Shown here one piece after another: positions 5,799 to 6,304 of a stretch of 6,304 nt of DNA. Where the stretch lies: assembly GCA_028872975.1 (NCBI GenBank), contig JAGWNV010000155.1:1-6304 (forward strand), given 5' to 3'. Under the pieces are notes generated by a model, which worked only from the letters and a program-made list of their open reading frames with translations, was not told the DNA's origin and did no database searches. The translations under genes and the position numbers were made by a program. Position 1 is the first letter of the stretch. Every line of letters starts with the position of its first letter. The stretch is from Acidobacteriota bacterium. Its GTDB lineage: Bacteria; Actinomycetota; Acidimicrobiia; Acidimicrobiales; UBA8190.

Positions 5799-6304
5799 CC
5801 CCTGCCCTGCGGCGGCGGCGGCCGGCGCCTTCGGAGACCGAGACCCCTGACGTCGAGCTCCTCCGTGGCGCCGCCGGGGGCGACCCCGAGGCGGTCCGCC
5901 GGCTGCTCGACGAGGTGGCGCCGATCGTGCACGGCTACCTCTACGCCCGGGTGGGCGGGGACCGGACGACCGCCGAGGACCTCCTCCAGGAGACCCTCCT
6001 CGAGGCGGTGCGCTCGGCCGCCTCGTACCGGGGGGAGGCGTCGCTGTCGACGTGGCTGTGCGCCATCGCCCGCCGGCGACTGGCGCGCCACTACGAGCAG
6101 GAGCGGCGGGCCGAGCTGGCACGAAGCGGCTTGCGGGCCGTGCCCGGGGACGATGCCGACCCCGACGCCGAGGCGCTCGAGCGCCGCGACGAGGTGGTCC
6201 GGGCGCTCGGGCGGATGCCGGCCACGCACCGGCAGGTGCTCGTCCTCAAGTACCTCGACGGGCTCCCGGTGGAGCAGATCGCCGCCGAGCTGGGCCGGAG
6301 CCGG
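5795..6304 (+). CDS. ECF-type RNA polymerase sigma factor (3' truncated by window edge)
   Basis: The open frame of 170 codons runs off the right edge. Sigma region 2 covers about residues 35-105: VAPIVHGYLYARVGGDRT, then the core-binding segment AEDLLQETLLEAVRSAASYRG (60-80) and the -10 recognition part STWLCAIARRRLARHYEQERR (85-105). Region 4 begins at about 131, with LGRMPATHRQVLVLKYLDGLPVEQIAAELGRSR (138-170), and is cut inside the helix-turn-helix. Lack of regions 1 and 3 marks an extracytoplasmic-function (group 4) factor. The GTG start at 5795 overlaps the propeller stop as GTGA; no strong ribosome site precedes it, so it probably relies on translational coupling. An in-frame GTG at 5780 is a less likely alternative. 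The arginine-rich start (LRRRRP) is unusual. Any anti-sigma factor would lie beyond the window. Confidence 0.88.
   Translation, partial: MTPALRRRRPAPSETETPDVELLRGAAGGDPEAVRRLLDEVAPIVHGYLYARVGGDRTTAEDLLQETLLEAVRSAASYRGEASLSTWLCAIARRRLARHYEQERRAELARSGLRAVPGDDADPDAEALERRDEVVRALGRMPATHRQVLVLKYLDGLPVEQIAAELGRSR

Noticed and set aside
2247..6122. A 1291-codon open frame on the minus strand
   Set aside because: Only its last 238 codons, the SDR gene, look like a real protein. The rest is antisense to soxR, the propeller and the sigma gene, and is Arg/Gly/Ala-rich and low in complexity, as expected from GC-rich shadow frames.

Overview
The window is a very GC-rich stretch, about three quarters G+C by eye, with codons ending almost always in G or C, GTG starts, and start/stop overlaps of the form GTGA. 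Together with the gene families present (an RsbA-type MEDS/ATPase regulator, an actinobacterial QueA-like protein, a SoxR that is not accompanied by soxS, and a secreted beta-propeller of the Pfam PF09826 type) this suggests a member of the Actinomycetota. Acidimicrobiia is a plausible class, but that placement is inference from style and not shown by any marker gene.

Layout, left to right. Positions 43-993 (minus) encode a MEDS-domain regulator with a C-terminal anti-sigma-type ATPase fold. A roughly 170 bp gap follows with two tandem hairpins that may end the next operon. Positions 1168-2963 (minus) hold a two-gene operon: an SDR-family oxidoreductase is translated first and a QueA-like SAM:tRNA ribosyltransferase-isomerase homologue second, joined by a GTGA overlap. 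A 147 bp divergent intergenic region contains an AT-rich island with a near-ideal SoxR box. Positions 3111-3602 (plus) encode SoxR with all four [2Fe-2S] cysteines. After a 66 bp gap with a possible Shine-Dalgarno-masking hairpin, 3669-5798 (plus) encode an exported beta-propeller protein, whose stop overlaps the GTG start of an ECF sigma factor that runs off the right edge (5795-6304).

How the parts fit. The SoxR box lies inside the spacer of a convincing leftward promoter, so the simplest reading is a redox-sensing switch: oxidised SoxR turns on the SDR/QueA-like operon, while the overlapping rightward -10 sequence offers autorepression of soxR. The QueA-like protein differs from classical QueA at several blocks that are normally conserved, and no other queuosine gene is in view, so its role here may not be tRNA queuosine formation. 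The propeller/ECF pair is translationally coupled and may form a separate envelope-linked regulatory unit. No mobile element, CRISPR array, tRNA or rRNA was seen, and no gap between genes exceeds 300 bases.
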